Assembly (NCBI GenBank): GCA_943328785.2
Contig: CALQBJ020000003.1
Span: 1-43,994 of the forward strand
Direction of reading: 5' to 3'
Length of the DNA: 43,994 nucleotides
DNA from: Bifidobacterium breve
GTDB lineage: Bacteria; Acidobacteriota; Vicinamibacteria; Vicinamibacterales; CAVVIG01
Position 1 is the stretch's first letter. Each line of letters starts with the position of its first letter. The translations under genes and the position numbers were made by a program. Positions 9,780 through 18,148 of this stretch are shown one piece after another. The notes beneath the pieces are model-generated. The model did no database searches. It worked only from the letters and a program-made list of their open reading frames with translations, and was not told the DNA's origin.

Positions 9780-10283
9780 ATGCCGATTGTGTTCAAGGGG
9801 CGCGTATTCGCGGTTGAAGTCGAGCGGCGGCGGTTCCCGAATGGGCAGGAGCATGAGGTGGCCATCGTGCGCCACAACCCGTCGGTCGTGCTCATCCCGA
9901 TCCAGGACGATGGCCGCGTCATCCTGATTCGTCAGTACAGGGCGAGCATCGACCGCGTGATCTGGGAGATCCCGGCTGGACGCGTGGATGACGGCGAAGA
10001 ACCTGACGCCGCGGCCGCACGCGAGTGCGAAGAGGAGATCGGCCTCGCCCCAGGAACGATCGAGCGCATCCGCGGGCTCTACCCCACCCCTGGGTTCTGC
10101 GATGAAGAACTGATTTTCTACCGGGTGTCGAACCTGCGTCCGCCACCGCCAGACTCGTCGCACAAACCGGACGAGGACGAAGACATCGAGTCGATGGCCG
10201 TCACGCTCGATGAAGCACGCGCCATGGTCGATCGGGGAGAGATCATCGACCTCAAGACGGCCTACGGCCTGCTGCTGGTCTAA
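9780..10283 (+). CDS. NUDIX hydrolase (ADP-ribose pyrophosphatase-like)
   Basis: Nudix box: GRVDDGEEPDAAAARECEEEIGLAPG. Confidence 0.93.
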   Translation: MPIVFKGRVFAVEVERRRFPNGQEHEVAIVRHNPSVVLIPIQDDGRVILIRQYRASIDRVIWEIPAGRVDDGEEPDAAAARECEEEIGLAPGTIERIRGLYPTPGFCDEELIFYRVSNLRPPPPDSSHKPDEDEDIESMAVTLDEARAMVDRGEIIDLKTAYGLLLV

Positions 10284-10364
10284 CGGGACGACGCGACAAC
10301 CGAAGGCGTCTGGGCCAGGCGGCGATTGTCCCCCGTGCCAGACACCTCCGAACGGCCGCCACAA

Positions 10365-12815
10365 CTAGGCGGATGGCCTGACGGGCCCGCTCGAACGGGT
10401 AACTCTTCGCGTCGGCCGCACCGCGTCCGTGGAGACCGGTTGCAGCGCCAGCGCCAGCACTTCGTCGATGGTCGAGACCAGGTGCACGACGAGGTTCTTC
10501 CGGAGTTCCGGCGTGAGGTCCTCGTTGATGTTCTTCTCGTTCTGCCGCGGCAGGATCACTTCGTTGATGCCCACCCGCCGTGCGGCGAGCACCTTCTCCT
10601 TGATTCCGCCGACCGGCAGCACGCGCCCTGACAGCGTGATCTCACCGGTCATGGCCACGTCGCCGCGCACCGGCCTGCCCGTCAACTCCGACGCCATCGC
10701 GGCCACCATCGTGACGCCGGCCGACGGACCATCCTTCGGGATGGCTCCGGCCGGCACGTGCACGTGGAGTTCCGCGACCTTGAAGAAGTCCGGATCGATC
10801 CCGTGCTCGCGGGCGTGCGTACGAAGCCATGACAATGCGGCGCGAGCCGACTCCTTCATGACGTCGCCGAGTTGCCCAGTGAGGGTGAGCGTGCCGCTGC
10901 CCGCCATGCGCGACGCTTCGATGAAGAGCACTTCGCCGCCGACTGGTGTCCAGGCGAGTCCGATGGCCACGCCAGGTTCCTTCGTCCGCTGCTCCATCTC
11001 CTCGTCCAGGAATTTCGGCGCACCGAGCATCTCGACCACCACGACCGGATTGACCTCGATCGGATCTTCGTTGCCTTCCGCACGACGACGTGCCGCCTTG
11101 CGGCACAACGCGCCGATTTCGCGCTCGAGGTTGCGCACACCGGCTTCCCGCGTGTAGCCACGGATCACCTGCCGAAGTGCGTCAGCGGTGAACTGGATGC
11201 CCTCGGGGGTCAACCCATGGTTCTTCACCTGCTTCGAGACGAGGTGGTCCTGGGCGATTTCGAGCTTCTCTTCCTCGGTATAACCGGCAATCTCCAGCAC
11301 TTCCATCCGGTCTCGAAGGGCCGGCGGAACCGGGTCGAGCACGTTCGCGGTCGTGATGAACAGCACTTCCGACAGATCGAACGGCACGTCGAGGTAGTGG
11401 TCGCGGAAGGTGCTGTTCTGTTCAGGGTCGAGCACCTCAAGCAGCGCCGATGAGGGGTCGCCGCGGAAGTCGGACCCGAGCTTGTCGATCTCATCGAGGA
11501 TGAAGACCGGGTTCTTCGACTCGGCGCGACGAAGGCCCTGAATGACCTGGCCTGGCAAGGCGCCAATATAGGTGCGGCGGTGGCCGCGAATTTCGGCCTC
11601 GTCACGCATGCCGCCGAGCGACACCCGCACGAACTTGCGTCCCAGCGATTCCGCAATCGAACGGGCGAGCGAGGTCTTGCCGACACCGGGAGGGCCGACG
11701 AAACAGAGGATCGGTCCCTTGACCGCCGGGTTCAGCTTTCGGACCGCCAGGTATTCGAGGATTCGATCCTTCGCCTTCTCGAGGCCCGAGTGATCGGCGT
11801 CGAGCACCGACTTCGTCTTCGGGAGGTCGATGACCTCCTCGGTGCGCTTGGCCCACGGCAACGCCACGAGCCAATCCACATAGGTGCGCGACACCGTGTA
11901 CTCGGCGGCCGCCGGAGGCATCTTCGCAAGGCGATCGAGTTCGCGCAGAGCCTCCTTCTTCACAGGCTCCGGCATTCCCGCCGCTTCAATCTTCTCGGCC
12001 AGTTCTTCGACTTCCTTCGTCTGGTCGTCGCCTTCGCCGAGTTCCTTCTGGATGGCCTTCATCTGCTCGCGCAGGAAGTATTCGCGCTGGTTCTTGCCGA
12101 CCTCGGACTGCACCTGCGACTGAATCTTCGACCCGAGCTCGAGCACCTCGAGTTCCTTGATCAGGATTCGATTGAGGTTGTCCATCCGGGTGCGGATGTC
12201 GAGCGTCTCGAGGACCTCCTGCTTCACCGGCGTGCTGATGGTGGTGAGGCTCGAGGCAATGAAGTCGGCGAGCCGGCCGGGCTCGGTGATGTTCGTGGCG
12301 AGCGTCTGCAGGTCGTCCGAGAGCAGTGGCGACAGCGACACAACCTGCTGGAAGTTCGCCTTGATGTTCCTGGCAAGCGCATCGATTTCGAGGCGGTCGG
12401 CGTCGTTGGTGTCCTCGCTGGCGGCGCTGACGCGCGCCCGCAGGTAGGGATGGGTCGACACCACTTCATCGAGCGTCAGCCGCGCAAGCCCCTGCACGAT
12501 GAGGCGCAGACTGCCGTCCGGCAGCTTGAACATCTTGTGGATGTGCGTCGCGGTGCCGACCTCGAACAGGTCATCCTGGCCTGGTTCCTCGAGCGCAGCA
12601 TCGCGCTGCGTGAAGACCGCGATCTGCTTCCCGTTGGCGATGGCATCGTCGATGAGGCGCACGGAGCTTTCGCGCGCCACGGCGAGCGGCATGAACGAGT
12701 TTGGGAAGAGTACTGTGTCCCGCAACGGCAGGACCGGAAGTTCCGGCGGAACCGCAAGCGGCCGATCGGCAATCGAGAGGTCCTCAGGCTTGAGATCTTC
12801 GACCTGATCGCTCAT
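10365..12815 (-). CDS. lon: ATP-dependent endopeptidase La (Lon)
   Basis: LPVLPLRDTVLFPNSFMPLAV N-domain, GPPGVGKTSLARSIAE Walker A, KDGPSAGVTM catalytic Ser region and GGIKEKVLAARR catalytic Lys region. Confidence 0.97.
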   Translation of the reverse strand: MSDQVEDLKPEDLSIADRPLAVPPELPVLPLRDTVLFPNSFMPLAVARESSVRLIDDAIANGKQIAVFTQRDAALEEPGQDDLFEVGTATHIHKMFKLPDGSLRLIVQGLARLTLDEVVSTHPYLRARVSAASEDTNDADRLEIDALARNIKANFQQVVSLSPLLSDDLQTLATNITEPGRLADFIASSLTTISTPVKQEVLETLDIRTRMDNLNRILIKELEVLELGSKIQSQVQSEVGKNQREYFLREQMKAIQKELGEGDDQTKEVEELAEKIEAAGMPEPVKKEALRELDRLAKMPPAAAEYTVSRTYVDWLVALPWAKRTEEVIDLPKTKSVLDADHSGLEKAKDRILEYLAVRKLNPAVKGPILCFVGPPGVGKTSLARSIAESLGRKFVRVSLGGMRDEAEIRGHRRTYIGALPGQVIQGLRRAESKNPVFILDEIDKLGSDFRGDPSSALLEVLDPEQNSTFRDHYLDVPFDLSEVLFITTANVLDPVPPALRDRMEVLEIAGYTEEEKLEIAQDHLVSKQVKNHGLTPEGIQFTADALRQVIRGYTREAGVRNLEREIGALCRKAARRRAEGNEDPIEVNPVVVVEMLGAPKFLDEEMEQRTKEPGVAIGLAWTPVGGEVLFIEASRMAGSGTLTLTGQLGDVMKESARAALSWLRTHAREHGIDPDFFKVAELHVHVPAGAIPKDGPSAGVTMVAAMASELTGRPVRGDVAMTGEITLSGRVLPVGGIKEKVLAARRVGINEVILPRQNEKNINEDLTPELRKNLVVHLVSTIDEVLALALQPVSTDAVRPTRRVTRSSGPVRPSA

Positions 12816-12951
12816 GGCGAAACTCCTTCAAAGGTGGACCGGGAACGGCACCAAGGCGTGGACCTGGAAACCGCGGTCAGGAAGCCAGACCCGGGTCCGA
12901 CGATTGTATGACGGTCTTGAGGGAGCGGACGATGCCGGTGGGAGAGATTGA

Positions 12952-12972
12952 GGCTCCGCCACCAGCGGAGCC
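12952..12972 (-). terminator. Possible intrinsic hairpin downstream of the DksA/TraR gene (no U-tract)
   Basis: Perfect inverted repeat GGCTCCGC-cacca-GCGGAGCC between the stop at 12989 and lon. Confidence 0.4.
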
Positions 12973-12988
12973 CTCAGGGTCGCCGATA

Positions 12989-13426
12989 TTACATGTCGAA
13001 GAAGAGCGAGGACGCGCCGCGACGAGCCGCCATCTGACGTTCGCGCTGCTCGGCCACTTCGCGCGCTTCTTCGCAATCCTTGCAACGCACCGCGAACGGA
13101 AGGGCACGGAGGCGCTTCTCCGCGATTTCCTCGCCGCACTCGAAGCAGTTGCCGTAGTTCTCCTGCTCGAGACGGATGAGGGCGTCGTTGATCTGGTTCA
13201 GCGTCTCCGACTTCATCTGGATCAACGCGAACTCGATGTCGTCCTGAATGTCCGATTCGGAGCTTTCAACCGCATCGAATACGTCGGTGCCTTCAGCCCG
13301 AACGTTCCGCATCTTGCCCTGAACTTCAGCCTGGATTCCCTGGCGGCGCTCTTCGAGCATCCACTTCAATTCGGAATAGCGGGACTTCGGCGTTGCCTCG
13401 GTCACCGCATTCGTAGTGTTCTTCAT
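12989..13426 (-). CDS. DksA/TraR-type C4 zinc-finger transcriptional regulator
   Basis: CFECGEEIAEKRLRALPFAVRCKDCEE zinc finger preceded by coiled-coil. Confidence 0.9.
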   Translation of the reverse strand: MKNTTNAVTEATPKSRYSELKWMLEERRQGIQAEVQGKMRNVRAEGTDVFDAVESSESDIQDDIEFALIQMKSETLNQINDALIRLEQENYGNCFECGEEIAEKRLRALPFAVRCKDCEEAREVAEQRERQMAARRGASSLFFDM

Positions 13427-13504
13427 AAAGTCGCTCCTTCACTCCCCAGTTGTTCAGGGGACCGCCCGATTATGATTGCTGCACGTGCTGCAAATTGACT
13501 GCCA

Positions 13505-13533
13505 AGTATAAACTTCCCGCCGTAACTCTTCAA
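13505..13533 (-). promoter_or_regulatory. Putative sigma70 promoter of the DksA/TraR-type gene
   Basis: Minus strand TTGAAG (13533-13528), 17-bp spacer, TATACT (13510-13505). Confidence 0.55.
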
Positions 13534-13967
13534 CGCCAGATTAGGTCATGAACTTGCGCTTGAAATACCCGAACTACCTGACGACTCAGCGACCAAGCTC
13601 TTCATGAGACGCCAAGAGGATCGAGTAGACAAATGCATGAATTAAAAAGACTTAAGCAATACACTCCGAATGGAGTTGGCCGCCCGTTCAAATTGTATTG
13701 CCCAATTAGACGAGGAGGCCGTCGAAAGAGTTCTGCGTCTGACGAAAATGATCTGCCCGCTGCCGGTGACGACAGGGCCGTAGGTTTCTGCCGGCGCGTC
13801 CCCACACATAGACGGCCTGGCGTCACTACTGAGCAGACGTCCAGCCGAGGGGCCAGGGTAGTCCGTAGCGCTCGCCCCTAACTCTTTATCGGACGATCTC
13901 ATTCGACGCCCGAACCATTCGAGCCGGTAACACACGGACGATTCACGCATCACACCGGTCGTTGCCC

Positions 13968-13996
13968 TTGCCAGTACGGGGGCCGGTGACTATACT
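13968..13996 (+). promoter_or_regulatory. Putative sigma70 promoter of rpmB
   Basis: TTGCCA, 17-bp spacer, TATACT; 33 bp before the rpmB ATG. Confidence 0.6.
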
Positions 13997-14028
13997 TAGG
14001 GTTTTGCCGCGGAAGGAACGAGAGGATC

Positions 14029-14220
14029 ATGGCGAAGCAGTGTGAGATTTGCGGGAAGAAGCCGGTTGTCGGCCGGCAGGTCAGCCACGCGCACAACGTC
14101 AGCGCGCGTCGGTTCGAGCCCAACCTCCAGGCGGTTCGCGCCTTGATTAACGGCGGGGTGCAGCGGATTCGCGTATGCACGCGGTGCCTGCGCTCGAACA
14201 AGGTCGTCAAGGCGGCGTAG
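14029..14220 (+). CDS. rpmB: 50S ribosomal protein L28
   Basis: [34 protein letters not shown]...[16 protein letters not shown]. Confidence 0.95.
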   Translation: MAKQCEICGKKPVVGRQVSHAHNVSARRFEPNLQAVRALINGGVQRIRVCTRCLRSNKVVKAA

Positions 14221-14223
14221 CCC

Positions 14224-14610
14224 GTGCCCAAGCACGCGATTGCCAGTCCGAAAGCGCCGAAGGCCATCGGGCCGTACTCGGCGGCATTGCGTGCAGGTCA
14301 GCTGCTGTTCGTCTCGGGCCAGGTCCCCCTGGACCCTGACACCGGCATGATGATCGATGGCGACATCGGCACCCAGACCCGACAGGTGCTCCAGAACATC
14401 GGAGCACTGCTCGAGGCCGCAGGTCTATCGCTGCAGCATGTCGTTCGCACAACCGTGTTTCTCGCGGACATGAACGAGTTCACGGACATGAACGAGGCGT
14501 ATCGCACCGCGTTCGTCGAGCCGTACCCGGCCCGCTCGACCATCCAGGCGGCCCGACTACCCAGAGACGCGCGGGTCGAGATCGACGTCATCGCCAGCTA
14601 CGACGCCTAG
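14224..14610 (+). CDS. ridA: RidA family (YjgF/YER057c/UK114) protein
   Basis: GTG start; SPKAPKAIGPYSAALRAGQLLFVSGQVPLDPDTG ... YPARSTIQAARLPRDARVEIDVIA. Confidence 0.93.
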   Translation: MPKHAIASPKAPKAIGPYSAALRAGQLLFVSGQVPLDPDTGMMIDGDIGTQTRQVLQNIGALLEAAGLSLQHVVRTTVFLADMNEFTDMNEAYRTAFVEPYPARSTIQAARLPRDARVEIDVIASYDA

Positions 14611-14620
14611 CCTCGCCTCG

Positions 14621-14650
14621 CCCAGCCGCAACGGATTCAGTTCGGCTGGG
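14621..14650. terminator. Possible hairpin between convergent ridA and rel/spoT
   Basis: CCCAGCCG (14621-14628) pairs with CGGCTGGG (14643-14650); no U-tract, overlaps the 3' end of rel/spoT. Confidence 0.3.
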
Positions 14651-16817
14651 TTCGCCCCGTCCGCTCCACGTCAATCACTCCATTCACCGACTTCAGCGCC
14701 TTCATGACCTTCTCGAGGTGATGGAGATCACTGATCTCGACCGTCACATCAATCCGCGCTCGCTGATCGTTGCCGCTGGTCCGCGCCTCCATGTTGCGGA
14801 TGTTCGTGTTGATGTCTGAAATCTTGGCGCTGACTGCCGCGAGCACGCCCTTCCGGTCTTCGACCTCCATCGTCAGCTTCACCGTATAGGCGGCGACTGC
14901 CTCCCCACCTGGCGCCTTCTCCCATTCGACTTCGATCCGCCGCTCAGGATCGTAGAGGAGGTTGACGACGTTCGGGCAGGTTGCGGAGTGAACCGACACG
15001 CCCTTGCCGCGCGTGATGTAGCCGATGATCTTCTCGCCGCGAATCGGGTTGCAGCAGCGTGCGCGAAACACGAGCACGTCGTCCGAACCGCGTACCGTGA
15101 TCTTCTCTTCGCTCGCACCAAAGGCCCGCTTCACGGCAGCGGTCACCGCGCCGTCCGGAGTCTTCTCGCGCAGGCGCTCCGACTGCACGAGCTTGCCCAG
15201 CAACTGCTTGGCTGACAGCGTCCCGTATCCGATGAGCGCCATCAGGTCGTCGGCAGACCTCACCCCCGAGTCGGAGAGCGCTTTGGCGAAGGCGTCGCCC
15301 TCGAAGAGGCCTTTGTGCGACACGTCGTACTTGCGCAGTTCCTTGTCGAAGACACGGCGCCCGAGTTCGACCGCCCGCGTGCGCTCTTCGAGACGAATGA
15401 GGTGCTTGATTTTGTAGCGCGCGTGAGAGGTGGCGGCAAAATTGAGCCAGTCGCGGCTCGGCTGGTGACCGCTCTGGGTGATGATCTCGACGATGTCGCC
15501 GTTCTTCAGGTGAGCACGAAGCGGCACCATCTTGCCGTTGACCCGCGCGCCGACGCACTGGTGCCCGACGTCGGTGTGAATCGAGTAGGCGAAGTCGATC
15601 GGCGTCGCCCCTCGAGGGAACGCCTTCACCTGGCCCTTCGGCGTGAAAGCGTAGACCTCTTCGGGGTAGAGCTCGACCTTGAGGTTCTGGATGAACTCCT
15701 GCGGGTCGCGCACGTCCTGCTGAAATTCGAGCAACTGCCGCATCCACTGGAAGTAGCGCTCGTCCGTCTGGTCGCCCGTTCGGCCTTCCTTGTATTTCCA
15801 GTGGGCCGCCACGCCCTCCTCGGCCATCCGGTGCATTTCAAGGGTGCGAATCTGCACCTCGAACGGCATCCCTTTGTGGCTGATCACCGACGTGTGCAGC
15901 GACTGGTAGCCGTTTGGCCGCGGCATCGCGATGAAGTCCTTGATCCGGCCGGGCACGGGCGACCACGTCTGGTGGATGATGCCCAGGGCGGCGTAGCAGT
16001 CCTTCACGCTGGTGGTGATGATGCGGAGGGCAATGAAGTCGTAGACCTGGTCGAGCTCGATGCGCTGCTTCTTGAGCTTCTGCGCGATGCTCCACAGGCG
16101 CTTGATGCGGCCGTCGATCACAATGACGGGCACCGACGCTTCGCTGAGCTTGGTTTCAATCGTGCTCTTTAGCTGCTCGATTAGCCCCTCGGTGGCCCGG
16201 CGCCTGGCATCCACCTTGGACCGCAGCGACTCGTAGAGCTGCGGCTCGAGGTAGCGGAAGGAGAGCTCCTCGAGTTCGTTCTTGATCTTGCTCATGCCAA
16301 GCCGGTTGGCGATGGGCGCGTAGATGTCACGGGTCTCCTGGGCAATCGCGATCCGCTTCTCCTCGGACAGGTGGTTCAGCGTGCGCATGTTGTGGAGACG
16401 GTCTGCCAGCTTGACGAGGATGACGCGGATGTCATCGACCATCGCCAGCAGCATCTTGCGGAATGTCTCGGCCTGGCGCTCCTCGGTGGAGGAGAATCGA
16501 ACCGCACCGATCTTCGTGACCCCCTCGACAACGTGGGCCACCTCTGGACCGAAGAGCTCGTGGATGCGCTCGATCGTCGTGAGGGTATCTTCAACCACGT
16601 CGTGCAGGAGGCCGGCCGACACCGCCACGACGTCCAGCTTCATGTCGGCGAGGAAGTCCGCAACTGCAAGCGGATGGATGAGATAGGGCTCGCCAGAGTG
16701 GCGGACCTGTCCCCGGTGCTCGAACGCCGAGAACACATAGGCCCGGCGCAGCAGCTCGACATCGGCGGCCGGACTGTAGGCCCGGACCTTTTCTACGAGA
16801 TCCTCGAAGCGAATCAT
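14637..16817 (-). CDS. Bifunctional (p)ppGpp synthetase/hydrolase (RelA/SpoT homologue)
   Basis: HD hydrolase motif LLHDVVEDT, synthetase FIAMPRPNGYQSLHTSV, TGS domain AFTPKGQVKAFPRGATPIDFAYSIHTDVGH, C-terminal ACT domain. Confidence 0.96.
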   Translation of the reverse strand: MIRFEDLVEKVRAYSPAADVELLRRAYVFSAFEHRGQVRHSGEPYLIHPLAVADFLADMKLDVVAVSAGLLHDVVEDTLTTIERIHELFGPEVAHVVEGVTKIGAVRFSSTEERQAETFRKMLLAMVDDIRVILVKLADRLHNMRTLNHLSEEKRIAIAQETRDIYAPIANRLGMSKIKNELEELSFRYLEPQLYESLRSKVDARRRATEGLIEQLKSTIETKLSEASVPVIVIDGRIKRLWSIAQKLKKQRIELDQVYDFIALRIITTSVKDCYAALGIIHQTWSPVPGRIKDFIAMPRPNGYQSLHTSVISHKGMPFEVQIRTLEMHRMAEEGVAAHWKYKEGRTGDQTDERYFQWMRQLLEFQQDVRDPQEFIQNLKVELYPEEVYAFTPKGQVKAFPRGATPIDFAYSIHTDVGHQCVGARVNGKMVPLRAHLKNGDIVEIITQSGHQPSRDWLNFAATSHARYKIKHLIRLEERTRAVELGRRVFDKELRKYDVSHKGLFEGDAFAKALSDSGVRSADDLMALIGYGTLSAKQLLGKLVQSERLREKTPDGAVTAAVKRAFGASEEKITVRGSDDVLVFRARCCNPIRGEKIIGYITRGKGVSVHSATCPNVVNLLYDPERRIEVEWEKAPGGEAVAAYTVKLTMEVEDRKGVLAAVSAKISDINTNIRNMEARTSGNDQRARIDVTVEISDLHHLEKVMKALKSVNGVIDVERTGRTQPN

Positions 16818-16841
16818 GAAATGCGGTGTCTAAGCATCATA

Positions 16842-16871
16842 TTGACTTAGGAAATTTTGCTTCACTATACT
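16842..16871 (+). promoter_or_regulatory. Putative sigma70 promoter of the TPR lipoprotein gene
   Basis: TTGACT, 18-bp spacer, TATACT. Confidence 0.55.
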
Positions 16872-16953
16872 GACCCGGTTTCGGCCACGGCAATTCTCCT
16901 CGCCCAGCGGGAATAAGGTCACAATGTTGGTTTTCGGCCATAAAGGGGGCTCA

Positions 16954-17910
16954 ATGAAGGCTTTTTCGGGTGCGTCGCTCGCTTCGGCGGCGGTGCTGGC
17001 CCTATCGATTTCGGTAGGCTGCGCGCAAGTCGGTCAGGTGACGGCGAAGAGAAGTTTCAAGGCCGCTAACGCCGCGTATCAGGCTCAGGATTACAAGAAG
17101 GCAGTTGCCCTGTACGAAGAAACGCTCAAGGAAGATCCTAACCTTGCCATGGCGTATTTCTTCCTCGGCAACAGCCTGGACAACCTCTATCGCCCCAGCA
17201 AGAAGGGCGAACCGGAAAATGAGGCGCTGCTGACCCGCGCCGTCGAGAATTACACGCTCTGCGCCGAGAAGCTTAGCAATTCGGCGATTGAGGACGAGAG
17301 AAAGCTCGGAAAACTCTCGCTCGAGTACCTGGTCGCCGCCTACGGCGCCGACAAGCTAGCCGACCCGGCCAAGGCCGAACCGGTGCTCATCAAGATGATT
17401 GAGATGGAGCCCGCCGAGCCGTCCAACTACGCAGTGCTCGGCAAGATCTACGAAGACGCCGCCCTCTACGACGACGCCGAGAAGGTACTGCTGATGTCCA
17501 AGGCCGCGAAGCCGAAGGACTCGTCGGTCTACCTGCAGCTCGCCGGCTTCTACAACCGCCAGGGGCGCTTCGACAAGACGATCGAATCGCTGAACCAGCG
17601 CGCCGAGATCGAGCCGAACAACCCGGAAGCGTTCCAGACCATCGCTGGCTACTACTGGGACGAGACCCGCGGCGATTCCTCGCTGACCGCAGACCAGAAG
17701 AAGGAATACATTACCAAGGGTCTTGAAGCGGTCGACAAGGCGATCTCGCTCAAGTCGGACTACGTCGAAGCCATCACCTTCCGTGGCCTGCTGCTCCGCC
17801 TGCAGGCAAACGGCGAGAAGGATCCGTCCAAGCAGCAGGCACTTATCAAGGAAGCGACCTCGCTTGGCGAAAAGGCCAACGAACTTCGTAAGAAGGCCGC
17901 CGGCAACTAG
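16954..17910 (+). CDS. Tetratricopeptide-repeat protein, probable lipoprotein
   Basis: Signal peptide ending ALSISVGCAQ (lipobox-like Cys), TPR units such as FKAANAAYQAQDYKKAVALYEETLKEDPNLAMAYFFLGNSL. The ATG at 16954 is a better start than the track's 16924. Confidence 0.82.
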   Translation: MKAFSGASLASAAVLALSISVGCAQVGQVTAKRSFKAANAAYQAQDYKKAVALYEETLKEDPNLAMAYFFLGNSLDNLYRPSKKGEPENEALLTRAVENYTLCAEKLSNSAIEDERKLGKLSLEYLVAAYGADKLADPAKAEPVLIKMIEMEPAEPSNYAVLGKIYEDAALYDDAEKVLLMSKAAKPKDSSVYLQLAGFYNRQGRFDKTIESLNQRAEIEPNNPEAFQTIAGYYWDETRGDSSLTADQKKEYITKGLEAVDKAISLKSDYVEAITFRGLLLRLQANGEKDPSKQQALIKEATSLGEKANELRKKAAGN

Positions 17911-17931
17911 CATTCGACTCTGCTTCGTCGA

Positions 17932-17970
17932 GGGCCGCCAGACCTCAGGGTCTCGGCGGCCCTTTTTTTT
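17932..17970 (+). terminator. Rho-independent terminator after the TPR gene
   Basis: GGGCCGCCaGACC-tca-GGGTCtCGGCGGCCC followed by an 8-T run. Confidence 0.9.
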
Positions 17971-18148
17971 GTTCGCCTGCCGCGCCTGAACCTGCGGTTC
18001 CGTATCGTTGGATCCCGCCAGCGTTCCGTCTCGCCAGCTTGAGTTTTTCACGGAGTTTACAGGCCTCTTCGCTAGAATGAGGGGTATTCCACCGCAGAAT
18101 TCGTGCGATGCAACCTCTCGTATTTCCTCTCTCTAGCAGGAGCATGCA

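Noticed and set aside
11580-12911. 443-aa plus-strand ORF antisense to lon
   Set aside because: Shadow ORF; no domain features, lon is intact.
13633-13881. 82-aa ORF MHELKRLKQYTPNGVGRPFKLYC... in the low-GC island
   Set aside because: No recognisable domain, no clear RBS, and C-terminal half looks like random Arg/Ser-rich translation; kept only as part of the island observation.
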